40,686 nucleotides of DNA from DATMYQ01 sp035560935 (GTDB lineage: Bacteria > Bacillota > Negativicutes > Sporomusales > Sporomusaceae), in the NCBI GenBank assembly GCA_035560935.1, contig DATMYQ010000233.1, positions 1-40,686 on the forward strand, written 5' to 3'. Made by a program: the position numbers and the translations under genes. Shown piece after piece: positions 39,398-40,686 of the stretch. The notes beneath the pieces were generated by a model. That model was not told where the DNA came from and did not search any database. It saw only the letters and a list, made by a program, of their open reading frames with translations. The stretch's first letter is position 1. Each line of letters starts with the position of its first letter.

Positions 39398-40453
39398 ATG
39401 CTTGAATTTGATATGGATCTGGAACAGTTTGCAGCAATAAAGGTGATTGGTGTAGGTGGCGGTGGCAACAACGCAGTAAACCGGATGATTGGCGCCGGTT
39501 TACAAGGGGTGGATTTTATCTCGGTCAATACCGATGCCCAGGCATTGCTGCTGTCCCAGGCCTCCTATCGTATCCAAATTGGTGAGAAACTGACCAAAGG
39601 ACTCGGGGCAGGTGCTAATCCTGAAATTGGTGAAAAAGCGGCTCAGGAGAGCCGGGAAGATATTTTAAAAGCATTGCGTGGCTCGGATATGGTCTTCATT
39701 ACCGCCGGTATGGGGGGGGGCACCGGTACCGGGGCCGCTCCGATTGTTGCCGAGTGCGCCAAAGAAGTAGGTGCATTGACGGTAGGCGTGGTAACCAAAC
39801 CGTTTACCTTTGAAGGTCGCCGCCGCCAAACGCAGGCGGAACGTGGAATTGCCCGATTGAAGGAAAAAGTGGATACATTGATCACCATCCCCAATGACCG
39901 GTTGTTGCAAGTAGTGGATAAACGGACTTCAATTGTTGATGCGTTCCGCATTGTTGATGACGTATTACGGCAAGGCGTTCAGGGTATTTCCGATCTGATT
40001 GCCGTCCCGGCGCTGATCAACCTGGATTTTGCGGATGTGAAAACAATTATGAGTGATGCCGGCTCAGCCTTGATGGGAATTGGCTTTGGCACTGGGGATA
40101 ACCGGGCAGTGGCTGCGGTAGAGGCCGCCATCAAGAGTCCGCTTTTGGAAATGTCTATCGACGGCGCCAAGGGCGTATTACTGAACTTTACCGGTGGTCC
40201 CAGCACCACATTGTTTGAAGTCAACGAAGCGGCGGATATTATTGCCAAGGCGGCGGATCCCGAGGCAACCATTATTTTTGGTTCTACGATTGATGAAAAG
40301 TTCGAAGATCAGGTTCGGGTTACTGTGATTGCTACCGGGTTTGATCCGCGACCGCTTAAAATCATGGAGGATGGCCAGACTGCGGAGGCACCGGTGATTG
40401 AACCGTTTAAAGGCCGTGATTTGGATATCCCTGCCTGGATGCGTAAATCATAA
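39398..40453 (+). CDS. ftsZ: Cell-division protein FtsZ
   Basis: A 351-residue tubulin-like GTPase. GVGGGGNNAV (18-27), the T-loop GGGTGTG (106-112), FTFEGRRR, NDRLL and the T7 loop NLDFAD (208-213) are intact. The C-terminal linker is short (about 20 residues) and ends in DLDIPAWMRK, the peptide that binds FtsA and other partners. FtsZ forms the Z-ring. GGGGAGGAG precedes the ATG. The T-loop glycines are partly encoded by a run of nine G (39712-39720), a slip-prone tract. A strong terminator follows. Confidence 0.98.
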   Translation: MLEFDMDLEQFAAIKVIGVGGGGNNAVNRMIGAGLQGVDFISVNTDAQALLLSQASYRIQIGEKLTKGLGAGANPEIGEKAAQESREDILKALRGSDMVFITAGMGGGTGTGAAPIVAECAKEVGALTVGVVTKPFTFEGRRRQTQAERGIARLKEKVDTLITIPNDRLLQVVDKRTSIVDAFRIVDDVLRQGVQGISDLIAVPALINLDFADVKTIMSDAGSALMGIGFGTGDNRAVAAVEAAIKSPLLEMSIDGAKGVLLNFTGGPSTTLFEVNEAADIIAKAADPEATIIFGSTIDEKFEDQVRVTVIATGFDPRPLKIMEDGQTAEAPVIEPFKGRDLDIPAWMRKS

Positions 40454-40539
40454 AGCACCTACGGGAAGGCAAACCTTGCATTGGCAGATGCAGGAAAAAT
40501 ACGTAAACATGTAAATTATGTGCGTTGTCAACTACTATC

Positions 40540-40583
40540 AAAAAACACACAGTAACGCCAACGGCGTGCCTGTGTGTTTTTTT
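40540..40583 (+). terminator. Strong hairpin terminator after ftsZ
   Basis: 13-bp outer arms AAAAAACACACAG (40540-40552) and CTGTGTGTTTTTT (40570-40582) with an inner ACGCC/GGCGT helix (40555-40559, 40563-40567), then T to 40583. It closes the dcw cluster. Confidence 0.9.
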
Positions 40584-40662
40584 GTGCACGCATACTAAGG
40601 CTGCGCTTCAAAAAAATATTTTGTTAATTTGCGAATTTTTTAAAGATGCCGGCAGGAGTTTT

Positions 40663-40686
40663 TTGAGCGACAGCGAAATATATATT
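40663..40686 (+). CDS. Possible start of the next gene (partial; spoIIGA candidate)
   Basis: After GCAGGAG (40652-40658) a TTG at 40663 opens a frame reading MSDSEIYI to the window end. In many spore-forming Firmicutes the gene after ftsZ is spoIIGA, whose product starts with a short IYxDVxFLxN-type membrane segment; EIYI would fit. Eight codons cannot prove it, and the ribosome-site spacing (4 bases) is short. Confidence 0.3.

Overview
The window reads as a chromosomal segment of a diderm, probably spore-forming Firmicute, most likely a Negativicute of the Sporomusaceae type. The inference rests on a complete anaerobic-type cobamide operon, a Gram-positive-style division cluster (mraZ, DUF881 and small-basic-protein genes beside ftsQ/ftsA/ftsZ), and two ArnT/PMT-like membrane glycosyltransferases that fit a cell with an outer membrane. 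No rRNA, tRNA, IS element, prophage or CRISPR array was seen. Nearly all genes lie on the + strand.

Region 1 (1-4998) is an envelope-glycan operon: a ChbG/HpnK-like deacetylase cut by the window edge, a GalE-like epimerase and two tandem GT39-type glycosyltransferases. Region 2 (about 5080-19800) is a 16-gene cobamide operon behind a cobalamin riboswitch with its own terminator: cbiD-E-T-F-G-H-J-C-A, cobU, cbiP, cbiB, cobS, pduX, cobD, cobC. Many of its genes overlap or nearly touch, which suggests one translationally coupled transcript. It runs from cobalt-precorrin-3 to the nucleotide-loop steps. It lacks the cobaltochelatase, the C20 methyltransferase (cbiL), the adenosyltransferase and any lower-ligand activation gene (cobT or arsAB), so these must be encoded elsewhere.

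Region 3 (19880-24870) is a series of short units: a tautomerase, a divergent flavoprotein/HxlR regulator pair, a cyclophilin with a lysine-rich tail, a CoA-binding protein, an atypical thioredoxin (CSYC), a cysteine-rich DUF1858 protein, a YbaK-type deacylase and a polysaccharide deacetylase. Several have readable promoters, dyads and strong hairpin terminators.

Region 4 (24890-40583) is the division and cell-wall (dcw) cluster: five 10-bp-spaced MraZ boxes, mraZ, rsmH, ftsL, then a terminator and a new promoter, then murE, murF, mraY, murD, murG, murC, ddl, ftsQ, DUF881, sbp, ftsA, ftsZ and a strong terminator. The usual ftsI/spoVD gene (after ftsL) and ftsW/spoVE gene (after murD) are absent. 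After ftsZ the window ends eight codons into what may be the next gene, possibly spoIIGA.

The items most worth a second look are the split dcw cluster without ftsI and ftsW, the MraZ box array, the riboswitch switching helices, the 115-nt cbiG/cbiH overlap, the 76-nt composite hairpin before cbiP, the HypR-like two-cysteine regulator with its dyad, and the palindrome inside the spacer of a near-consensus promoter. No wholly new multi-gene system was found; the unusual signals are regulatory and architectural.
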